Positions 1-6,676 of a stretch of 6,676 bases of DNA are shown here, piece after piece. The stretch's first letter is position 1. Every line of letters begins with the position of its first letter. This DNA comes from Acidobacteriota bacterium (GTDB taxonomy: Bacteria > Acidobacteriota > Holophagae > Holophagales > Holophagaceae), in NCBI GenBank assembly GCA_021778785.1, contig JAJYBX010000111.1, positions 1-6,676 on the forward strand, given 5' to 3'. The notes below the pieces were generated by a model. That model had not been told where the DNA came from, searched no databases, and saw only the letters and a program-made list of their open reading frames with translations. The translations under genes and the position numbers were made by a program.

Positions 1-122
1 CAGGTCGCCAAGAAGGCCTCCCAGCTCGGGTCCTGGCCGGACAGGCCGGGGCCCGTGCCCAGCAGGACCACCCCCACCAGGAGGGAGGCCCGTCGCGCAG
101 TCCTGCAGGTTCTCAGAGGCAT
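1..122 (-). CDS. 5' fragment of a divergent gene for a probable secreted protein, function unknown
   Basis: Reading leftward from an ATG at 122-120 gives 40 codons with no stop before the window edge. The N-terminus looks like a Sec signal peptide. It has a basic n-region (R4, R7, R10, R11), a hydrophobic core at about residues 12-24 (ASLLVGVVLLGTG), and a small-residue c-region ending near L27-S28-G29. Cleavage near residues 29/30 would leave a mature protein starting QDPSWEAF. GGAGG stands 3 nt before the ATG, and a TTGACG box lies further upstream. The gene is divergent from tilS across 85 bp. Only the leader is visible, so no family can be named; an envelope or periplasmic protein is the inference. 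The competing reading, a longer N-terminal extension of tilS on the other strand, is less convincing because that extension matches nothing in TilS. Confidence 0.5.
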   Translation of the reverse strand, partial: MPLRTCRTARRASLLVGVVLLGTGPGLSGQDPSWEAFLAT

Positions 123-130
123 CGGCCTCC

Positions 131-159
131 AGGTTGGAAGGCCGCCGGCCTGCCGTCAA
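131..159 (-). promoter_or_regulatory. Candidate promoter for the divergent leftward gene
   Basis: On the minus strand TTGACG (159-154, five of six bases of the sigma-70 -35 consensus) is followed after 17 bp by CAACCT (136-131), a poor -10 match. Transcription would start only a few bases before the ATG at 122, giving a very short or absent leader. The -35 and the spacing are good and the -10 is weak, so this is a suggestion only. Confidence 0.3.
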
Positions 160-172
160 TCCGGTGGGGGCG

Positions 173-201
173 TGTTCAAGGCCCGTCCCCTCGACTACCG
201 T
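173..201 (+). promoter_or_regulatory. Candidate promoter for tilS with a very short leader
   Basis: TACCGT (196-201), a TAnnnT-type -10, ends exactly 6 nt before the tilS ATG. The hexamer TGTTCA (173-178) lies 17 bp upstream as a weak -35. The expected start of transcription would be at or near the ATG. The GGAGG at 202-206 is only 1 nt from the ATG, too close for a normal Shine-Dalgarno site, which also fits a leaderless or near-leaderless message. The match to consensus is low. The rest of the 123-207 gap shows nothing else I can name. Confidence 0.25.
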
Positions 202-207
202 GGAGGC

Positions 208-1227
208 ATGAAGCGCTTCGAATCCGACCTCCTCGCGCAGATCCAGCGCCGGGGGGACGGTGTGTCGGGCCGGGTGCTGGTGGCCTGTTCGGGGGGCGGG
301 GATTCGGTGGCCCTGCTGGTGCTGCTGTGGTCGCTGCGCCGGAGCCTGGGGCTGGAGCTCACGGTGGCCCATGTGGACCATGGCCTGCGGCCCGAGTCGG
401 AGGCCGATGCGGACTTCGTGCGCCAACTCTGCCGAGCCCTCGATCTCGACCTGGCGGAGGCCAGCCTGGGCGTGAAGGCCCACGCCGCGGACCGGGGCAT
501 CGGCATGGAGATGGCCGCGCGGGAGCTGCGCTGGGACTGGCTGCGCCAGGAGGCCACGGGCACCGGCGCCACGGCCGTGGCCACGGGCCATACCCTCGAC
601 GATCACACGGAGACCGTCCTCATCCGCCTCGCCCGGGGCGGCGGGCTGGGCAGCCTCCGCCCCCTGGCGCCGCGCCAGGGCCTGCGTTGGTCGCCGCTGG
701 TGGAATGCCGGCGCGAAGAGCTGCGCGACTACCTCCGCCAGCGGGGCGTGCCCTGGCGGGAGGATCCCACGAACGACGAGCCCTTCACGACCCGCAACCG
801 GTGGCGTGCGCTGCTCGCGGACATCCGCCGCGAGGCCCCGGAGCTGGACCGCCACCTCTTCGAGACGCACCGCCAGGCGGAGGAGGCCCAGGCCCTCGCT
901 CACCGCCTGGTGGCGTCCTGGCGCGACTCGCGCTGGTCCATCGGCGATGGCGAGGTCGTCTTCACCATCGGATCCTGGACAGAACCTGAACTCCGCTGGA
1001 CCCTCGAGACCGCCTTCCGCGAGCTCGGGCATCCTCTGGAAGCCTCGCTCCTGCGCGGTCTGGCGCCCTGGCTGGTCGCCCGCCTCGCCACCGCGCGCCG
1101 CGCCTCCTGGGGCAACTTCTTCCTAAACCCTGAACCTGGGGGCCGGTATCTGCATCTAAGGCAGGGTTCCCCGCCTTCCGGGCCGGGGTACACTGGACCA
1201 GGAATGGGGCACGGCCCCGAGGAGTGA
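208..1227 (+). CDS. tilS: tRNA(Ile)-lysidine synthase TilS, short form
   Basis: This cytosolic ATP-dependent enzyme attaches lysine to C34 of the CAU-anticodon tRNA-Ile so that it reads AUA. The 339-residue protein shows the N-type ATP pyrophosphatase P-loop SGGGDS (28-33) and HVDHGLR (55-61). It also has the GH-x2-DD-x2-ET motif (G127, H128, D131, D132, E135, T136), RGGG (143-146), EDPTN (185-189) and RNRWR (196-200), all typical of TilS. Residues from about 210 onward form the helical substrate-binding part. The separate C-terminal domain of long TilS proteins (about 430 aa in E. coli) is missing, as in the short class. I chose ATG 208 because homology begins right after it; GTG 172 is in frame but adds non-family sequence. 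The last ~30 codons change to rare A/T-ending codons (CTA, AGG, CCT, GGA), and the last codons carry the ftsH ribosome binding site. Four nt separate it from ftsH, so the two are probably translationally linked. Confidence 0.95.
   Translation: MKRFESDLLAQIQRRGDGVSGRVLVACSGGGDSVALLVLLWSLRRSLGLELTVAHVDHGLRPESEADADFVRQLCRALDLDLAEASLGVKAHAADRGIGMEMAARELRWDWLRQEATGTGATAVATGHTLDDHTETVLIRLARGGGLGSLRPLAPRQGLRWSPLVECRREELRDYLRQRGVPWREDPTNDEPFTTRNRWRALLADIRREAPELDRHLFETHRQAEEAQALAHRLVASWRDSRWSIGDGEVVFTIGSWTEPELRWTLETAFRELGHPLEASLLRGLAPWLVARLATARRASWGNFFLNPEPGGRYLHLRQGSPPSGPGYTGPGMGHGPEE
1166..1194 (+). promoter_or_regulatory. Candidate ftsH promoter inside the tilS 3' end
   Basis: TACACT (1189-1194) matches four of six -10 consensus bases. 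It has a weak -35 (GTTCCC 1166-1171 at 17 bp, or TTCCCC 1167-1172 at 16 bp). It lies within a patch of tilS whose codons are unusually A/T-ending. A start near 1201 would give a leader of about 30 nt to the ftsH TTG. The box and its flank (GGGGTACACTGGA) resemble the GGGTAATCTGGA stretch before glmM. Confidence 0.3.
1219..1224 (+). promoter_or_regulatory. Ribosome binding site that selects the TTG start of ftsH
   Basis: GAGGAG at 1219-1224 encodes the last two residues (Glu-Glu) of TilS and sits 7 nt before the TTG at 1232, ideal spacing. For the alternative in-frame ATGs at 1241 and 1244 the spacing would be 16 and 19 nt, too far. It is the only well-spaced Shine-Dalgarno site in the window. 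Confidence 0.65.
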
Positions 1228-1231
1228 CAAT

Positions 1232-3160
<1,929 letters not shown>

Positions 3161-3164
3161 GACC

Positions 3165-3977
3165 ATGGCTCCGTTCGATTGGGGACCGCTCGTCCAGGGC
3201 GGTCCCTTTTTTCTCGGCATCCTCAACGTGACCCCGGATTCCTTCAGCGATGGAGGACGGTTCGCAGAGCCAGCGGCCGCCCTGTCGCAGGCCCGGACCC
3301 TCGCAGAGGCCGGCGCTCGCATGCTGGATCTGGGGGCGGAGAGCACCCGCCCGGGCGCCGAGCCGCTGGCGCCCGGGACGGAGTGGGCCCGCCTCGCGCC
3401 CGTGATCGCGCCGCTGCGCGCCGCGCGACCGGACCTGCCCCTCAGCGTGGACACCCGCCATGCCGAGGTGGCCGCGCGCGCGCTTGCGGCAGGGGCCGCC
3501 GTGCTCAACGACGTGACCGGATGCTCGGACCCCGCCATGCTGGATCTGGCACGGCGCTCAGCCTGCGGCCTCATCACCATGCGGAGCCGGCCCCTGGGCT
3601 CCGGGTTCCTCATGCCGCCCTACGACGGGCCCGGCGAGGACACGGCCGACCGCGCCATCGACGAGCTCGCGACCGTGCGGGATCGCCTCCTCTCGGCTGG
3701 CATCCCGCCTGCCCGGCTTCTCCTGGATCCGGGCTTCGGTTTCGGCACCACCTTCGCGGAGGACCTGGCGCTCTGGAAGGCCCTGCCGGAGCTGCCCCGG
3801 CGCCTGGATTGGCCCGCAGATCGCTTCTGCCTCGGCATCTCCCGCAAACGGTTCCTGGCCTGGCGCGCGGGGACGCCGGAGCTCCCGCCTGCGGAGCGCG
3901 ACCCCCTGACCGCCGGAGCCCACGCCGAGGCCACCGCCTGGGGATACCGGGTCTTCAGGACCCACGCCATCGGGTAA
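3165..3977 (+). CDS. folP: Dihydropteroate synthase FolP
   Basis: FolP condenses p-aminobenzoate with 6-hydroxymethyl-dihydropterin pyrophosphate to dihydropteroate in cytosolic folate synthesis; it is the sulfonamide target. The 270-residue TIM barrel shows NVTPDSFSDGG (21-31), ESTRPGA (59-65), SVDT with D96, NDVTG (115-119), DPGFGFG (188-194), GISRK (224-228) and the terminal R265-x-H267. Thus the pterin, metal and phosphate ligands known from E. coli are all present. F27 and P63, the positions linked to sulfonamide sensitivity, are the ordinary residues, and no Sul-type insertion is seen near F27. The usual M-x-G-x-P-x-TMQ loop is replaced by ITMRSRPLGSG (137-147). The protein stops two residues after the R-x-H motif, where the common Asp is Ala, so it is slightly short. 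ATG 3165 lies 4 nt after the ftsH stop with only a weak AGGA; the next in-frame candidate would delete the first motif. Codons 6-16 contain an intrinsic terminator. Confidence 0.95.
   Translation: MAPFDWGPLVQGGPFFLGILNVTPDSFSDGGRFAEPAAALSQARTLAEAGARMLDLGAESTRPGAEPLAPGTEWARLAPVIAPLRAARPDLPLSVDTRHAEVAARALAAGAAVLNDVTGCSDPAMLDLARRSACGLITMRSRPLGSGFLMPPYDGPGEDTADRAIDELATVRDRLLSAGIPPARLLLDPGFGFGTTFAEDLALWKALPELPRRLDWPADRFCLGISRKRFLAWRAGTPELPPAERDPLTAGAHAEATAWGYRVFRTHAIG
3182..3212 (+). terminator. Intrinsic terminator or attenuator embedded in the start of folP
   Basis: GGGACCGC (3182-3189) pairs perfectly with GCGGTCCC (3199-3206). The stem can grow inward by T3190-G3198 (wobble) and C3191-G3197, leaving a 5-nt loop, and outward by a G-T wobble. 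T6 (3207-3212) follows directly, the only run of six T in the window. The form is textbook for a Rho-independent terminator on the plus strand; the minus strand lacks a T-tract. It lies 21 nt after the ftsH stop and starts at +18 of folP. A ribosome starting on folP would sit against it and a translating one would melt it. It could therefore end ftsH transcripts, or act as a translation-sensitive attenuator for folP, glmM and ftsW. Structure is seen; the regulatory role is inferred. Confidence 0.75.
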
Positions 3978-3984
3978 TCTGGAG
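3952..3984 (+). promoter_or_regulatory. Candidate glmM promoter and close GGAG ribosome site
   Basis: TAATCT (3975-3980) overlaps the TAA stop of folP and ends exactly 6 nt before the glmM ATG; a weak -35, TCTTCA (3952-3957), lies 17 bp upstream. GGAG at 3981-3984 stands only 2 nt from the ATG. The arrangement (TAnnnT, then GGAG-x-C, then ATG) is the same as before tilS. A local promoter would make sense if the terminator inside folP stops upstream transcripts. Consensus matches are weak. Confidence 0.28.
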
Positions 3985-3986
3985 CC

Positions 3987-5306
3987 ATGACCCTTCGCTA
4001 CTTCGGCACCGACGGCATCCGGGGCGTGGCACTGCAGCCCCCCCTCACCCTGGAGGAGACCACCCGCTGGGGCGCCGCCTGGGCCCAGGTGGCCCGGGAG
4101 AACGGGGTGCGGCGGCTGGTCGTGGGCTGGGATCCCCGCACCAGCTCCGGCCCCCTGGCCGAGGCCTTCGTGCTGGGCGTGGGCCAGGGCCTCAAGGTGC
4201 TCCTCCTGGGCCTGGCACCGACCCCCGCGGTGGCCTGGACCGTGGCCCGCCTCAGCGCGGAGGGCGGCAAGACCTGGGGCCTGATGATCTCGGCCAGCCA
4301 CAATCCGCCCGAGGACAATGGCCTCAAGGGCTTCAACGAGCGCGGGGAGAAGCTGGAAGAGCACGAGGAGGCGGCCATCGAGGCGGCCTTCGAGGCCACG
4401 CCCGAGCCCACCACCGTGTCCGTGCCGCCGGATCGCCTGGACCTCGCCCCCTACGTGGCCCACCTGGGCGGCGTGGACCTTCCGGCGGATTTCGGGCTCG
4501 TGATCGACTGCGCCCACGGCGCCACCGCCGAGGCCGCCCGCGAGCTGTTCCGGGGCGGGCGCCTCGCCTGGCTCGGCGTGCCGGCCGAGGGCGCCCGCAT
4601 CAACGTGGGTGTCGGTTCCACGCATCTCGACGCCTTGAAGGCCGCGGTGGTGGCCGAGCGGGCCCACCTGGGCGTGGCCTTCGACGGCGATGGCGACCGC
4701 TGCCTCCTGGTGGATGGCGCGGGCCGCGAGATCGACGGCGACCAGATGCTCTGGCTCATGGTCCAGGACCGCCTGGCCTGCGGGGACCCGCCCCCCGGCG
4801 TGGTCGGCACGGTCATGACCAACGGCGGGCTGGAGCAGTCGCTGGCCCAGGTCGGCATTCCCTTCGTCCGCACCGCCGTGGGCGACAAGTACCTTCTGCG
4901 CGAGATGGGGCAACGGGGCTGGGACCTGGCCGCCGAGGCCTCGGGCCACGTCATCCAGAAGCGTGTGGGCCCCAGCGGGGACGGGATGGCCACGGCCCTG
5001 GCCATCCTCCGGGCCCTGCTCCACCGTCCCGAGGCCAGCCGGTGGGACTGGACCTTCCGGCCCTGGCCCCAGCGCCTGGTGAACGTGAAGGCCCGCACCC
5101 GGAAGGACCTCAAGCACTGCGCCGATCTGGGCGAAACCATGCGGACCATCGAGTCCCGCTGGGGCCACGGCGTCCGCCAGGTGGTCCGCTGGTCGGGCAC
5201 GGAACCCAAGCTCCGGCTCATGGTGGAGGCCCGCGAACCCGCCTGGGTGGACCAGGCCCTCGCGGAACTGGAGGCCGCGGCCCGCCGCGACCTGGACCTG
5301 GCCTGA
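3987..5306 (+). CDS. glmM: Phosphoglucosamine mutase GlmM
   Basis: GlmM converts glucosamine-6-phosphate to glucosamine-1-phosphate, the step before GlmU makes UDP-GlcNAc for peptidoglycan and lipopolysaccharide. The 439 residues (E. coli about 445) show FGTDGIRG (6-13) and the phosphoserine loop ISASHNP (101-107), with S104 as the residue phosphorylated in this family. The metal loop DGDGDR (233-238), sugar-specificity loop EASGH (317-321) and C-terminal phosphate-binding RWSGTEP (401-407) follow in order. The VGVGSTHLDAL stretch (207-217) resembles the GlmM-type CGSTH motif, with Val in place of Cys, and favours GlmM over phosphomannomutase. The gene begins 9 nt after folP, as in the ftsH-folP-glmM order of enteric bacteria, and its TGA overlaps the ftsW ATG. 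The start ATG 3987 is fixed by the FGTDGIRG motif only six residues in. Confidence 0.96.
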   Translation: MTLRYFGTDGIRGVALQPPLTLEETTRWGAAWAQVARENGVRRLVVGWDPRTSSGPLAEAFVLGVGQGLKVLLLGLAPTPAVAWTVARLSAEGGKTWGLMISASHNPPEDNGLKGFNERGEKLEEHEEAAIEAAFEATPEPTTVSVPPDRLDLAPYVAHLGGVDLPADFGLVIDCAHGATAEAARELFRGGRLAWLGVPAEGARINVGVGSTHLDALKAAVVAERAHLGVAFDGDGDRCLLVDGAGREIDGDQMLWLMVQDRLACGDPPPGVVGTVMTNGGLEQSLAQVGIPFVRTAVGDKYLLREMGQRGWDLAAEASGHVIQKRVGPSGDGMATALAILRALLHRPEASRWDWTFRPWPQRLVNVKARTRKDLKHCADLGETMRTIESRWGHGVRQVVRWSGTEPKLRLMVEAREPAWVDQALAELEAAARRDLDLA

Positions 5307-6424
5307 TGGCGCCGGATGTCCGCCGCCCCGTGGACCGGCTGCTGGCGCTCTTCGCGCTGCTGCTGGTGGCCGTGGGGATGGTGTGGATCTACTCCGCCTC
5401 CGCCATCAAGGCCTCCCAGAACCACGCCGCGGCCACCGCCTTCCTCACCCGCCAGATGGTGGGGGGCGGCATCGGCCTCGGCCTCATGCTCGTGCTCTCC
5501 CAGGTGGACCTCGCGCCCCTCCAGGACCACCGCCGCCCCCTCCAGATCGCCTATGCGGTCCTGGTGCTCCTCCTCGCGGCGGTGCTGGTCTTCGGCCCCC
5601 GGATCAACGGGGCCCACCGCTGGATCCGCCTGGGGCCCATGAGCCTCCAGCCCTCGGAGCTGTTCAAGCCCCTGTCCGTGCTCATCGCCGCCGGCTGGAT
5701 GGTGCGCAACCGCGAGGCCTGGGCCAACCGCCAGGACTCGCTGCCCAAGCTGATGGGGCTCTTCGGCATCCTGGTGGTGCCCCTGGCCCTCATCCTGCGC
5801 GAGCCCGACTTCGGCACGACCTTCCTCATCGTCTTCGTCACGCTCATGGTCGTCTTCCTCGGGGGCGCCCCGAAGTGGATCTTCGCCGTGGCGCTTCCCG
5901 TGCTGGGCGCCCTGGGCACGGCCTTCGTGGTGCTCTCGCCCTACCGCCTGGCCCGCATCACCAGCTTCCTCAATCCCGAGGCCGATCCGCTGGGCAAGGG
6001 GCACCAGGCGCTCCAGAGCCTCGTGGCCGTGGGCAACGGCGGCCTGCTGGGCGTGGGCCTCGGCGCCGGCAAGCAAAAGCTGTTCTTCCTGCCCGAGGCG
6101 CACACGGATTTCATCTACGCCGTCATCGCGGAGGAGGCCGGGCTGATCGGGACCACCCTCGTGCTCACCCTGTTCATCGCCATCCTCTGGCGCGGCTACC
6201 GCATCGCCCGGCGGGTGGGGGATCCCTACCTGAAGCTCTGCGCCATGGGGTTCGTGCTGCTGCTGGTGGTGCAGGCCCTCATGAACATGAGCGTGGTGCT
6301 CTCCCTGGCGCCGAACAAGGGCATCCCCCTGCCCTTCATCTCCTACGGCCCCAACAGCCTCATCGCCAGCCTGGTCTGCCTGGGGCTGCTGCTCTCCATC
6401 AGCAAGGAGGCGGGCTCAGCCTAG
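5306..6424 (+). CDS. ftsW: FtsW-type SEDS peptidoglycan glycosyltransferase
   Basis: This is a polytopic inner-membrane SEDS protein that polymerises lipid II into glycan strands, normally with a class B penicillin-binding protein at the division septum. The 372 residues form about ten hydrophobic helices; clear ones lie near 11-31, 52-68, 81-97, 147-165, 170-187, 191-210, 313-332 and 350-366. Family motifs are HRWIRLGPMSLQPSELFKP (104-122), REPDFGTT (165-172) and LPEAHTDFIYAVIAEE (262-277), whose D268 aligns with the aspartate held to be catalytic. KGIPLPFISYG (338-348) follows. The NKG form before IPLPF and the GLGAGKQKLFFLPEAHTDF stretch favour FtsW/SpoVE over RodA. The usual SYGGSS is SYGPNS here. 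The start ATG 5306 overlaps the glmM TGA (TGATG) with no good Shine-Dalgarno, pointing to termination-reinitiation. The reading frame stays open upstream through glmM and folP, but that is a GC artefact. No terminator follows; its end overlaps the convergent gene. Confidence 0.93.
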   Translation: MAPDVRRPVDRLLALFALLLVAVGMVWIYSASAIKASQNHAAATAFLTRQMVGGGIGLGLMLVLSQVDLAPLQDHRRPLQIAYAVLVLLLAAVLVFGPRINGAHRWIRLGPMSLQPSELFKPLSVLIAAGWMVRNREAWANRQDSLPKLMGLFGILVVPLALILREPDFGTTFLIVFVTLMVVFLGGAPKWIFAVALPVLGALGTAFVVLSPYRLARITSFLNPEADPLGKGHQALQSLVAVGNGGLLGVGLGAGKQKLFFLPEAHTDFIYAVIAEEAGLIGTTLVLTLFIAILWRGYRIARRVGDPYLKLCAMGFVLLLVVQALMNMSVVLSLAPNKGIPLPFISYGPNSLIASLVCLGLLLSISKEAGSA

Positions 6425-6676
6425 GTGAAGGGGCTCGTCGTCCTCGTCGTCCACGAGGGTGATGTTCGAGCCGCCGGAGAGCAGCACGGCGTCCTCATAG
6501 AGGTTGCGCAGCTTGGGCTCGAAGCGCTCGCCCTGGGCCAGGCGCGGGTCCTCCCGCAGGGTGAGGGATTCGCGCACCAGCCCTTTCAGCGAGGCCGGGT
6601 CCGCCTCCAGCACGGCGCCCAGCAGCTTCAGGGGGTTCGTGGCTCCGAAGGCCGCCATGGGCGTGCGGAACCGAGA
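6416..6676 (-). CDS. 3' part of a leftward gene for an unrecognised protein with an acidic tail
   Basis: Leftward reading is open from the window edge (6676) to a TGA at 6418-6416, 86 codons. An in-frame ATG at 6658 could start an 80-residue protein. However, no Shine-Dalgarno precedes it and the six codons upstream (SRFRTP) are open, so this is more likely the C-terminus of a longer protein. The visible part looks soluble and helical at first (NPLKLLGAVLEADPASLKGL), is charged in the middle, and ends with an acidic cluster DDEDDEP before LHLG. No motif is recognised and no function is proposed. The codons are G/C-ending and in keeping with the neighbours, which supports real coding. It converges on ftsW and the two coding regions share 9 nt (6416-6424), with no room for a terminator between them. 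Confidence 0.6.
   Translation of the reverse strand, partial: SRFRTPMAAFGATNPLKLLGAVLEADPASLKGLVRESLTLREDPRLAQGERFEPKLRNLYEDAVLLSGGSNITLVDDEDDEPLHLG

Noticed and set aside
55..207. 51-residue N-terminal extension of TilS from ATG 55
   Set aside because: The extension matches nothing in TilS, where the family begins close to the P-loop. The stretch is better explained by the divergent gene and the intergenic promoters.
3472..3483. CG alternating tract in folP as a special DNA structure
   Set aside because: It encodes ordinary Ala/Arg codons and is short; such tracts are expected at this base composition.
3179..5305. Open plus-strand frame upstream of FtsW that would give a 1081-residue fusion
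   Set aside because: The upstream 709 codons overlap folP and glmM out of frame and are Arg/Gly/Pro-rich without motifs. SEDS homology starts at ATG 5306.
5460..5467. G-rich runs in tilS (about 286-300) and ftsW (about 5460-5467) as slippage or quadruplex sites
   Set aside because: The runs are short and explained by Gly codons in GC-rich coding DNA; no regular set of four G-tracts was convincing.
3558..6103. Two long minus-strand open frames (3558-5168 and 4451-6103)
   Set aside because: Both lie opposite folP, glmM and ftsW, have low-complexity composition and no supporting start signals.

Overview
The window is a GC-rich stretch of bacterial chromosome (about 70% G+C by eye, with codons ending almost always in G or C). 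It carries a compact housekeeping cluster. FtsH, GlmM, FtsW and the divergent secreted protein fit a Gram-negative-type bacterium. The style of the FtsH N-terminus and overall sequence flavour recall Acidobacteriota, perhaps Holophagae (Geothrix/Holophaga-like). That placement is from memory and is not proven here.

Layout. Positions 1-122 hold the 5' end of a leftward gene for a probable secreted protein of unknown function. An 85-bp gap with back-to-back candidate promoters separates it from a tightly packed rightward series: tilS (208-1227), ftsH (1232-3160), folP (3165-3977), glmM (3987-5306) and ftsW (5306-6424). Gaps are 4, 4 and 9 nt, and glmM/ftsW overlap by 1 nt (TGATG). ftsW runs tail-to-tail into the 3' end of a leftward gene (6416-6676, open to the window edge) and overlaps it by 9 nt. 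No tRNA, rRNA, CRISPR array, insertion sequence or integration site is visible, and no stretch over 300 bases lacks a gene.

How the genes fit together. TilS matures the minor tRNA-Ile. FtsH is the membrane-anchored quality-control protease. FolP makes dihydropteroate for folate. GlmM makes glucosamine-1-phosphate for UDP-GlcNAc and so for peptidoglycan and lipopolysaccharide. FtsW polymerises septal peptidoglycan. The order tilS-ftsH recalls Firmicutes and ftsH-folP-glmM recalls Proteobacteria; here both are joined and ftsW is appended.

The most noteworthy signal is not a gene. A near-perfect intrinsic terminator (8-bp perfect GC-rich stem extendable to 10 bp, then T6) lies inside the first 16 codons of folP, 21 nt after the ftsH stop. 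It uses the only two TTT phenylalanine codons I can find in the window, plus a GGA/GGT pair whose wobble bases pair with each other. It probably ends or attenuates ftsH transcription, possibly controlled by translation of folP, and makes a separate promoter for glmM-ftsW plausible. I do not see a wholly new multi-gene system; the rest is ordinary conserved biology with a few sequence oddities listed in the findings.
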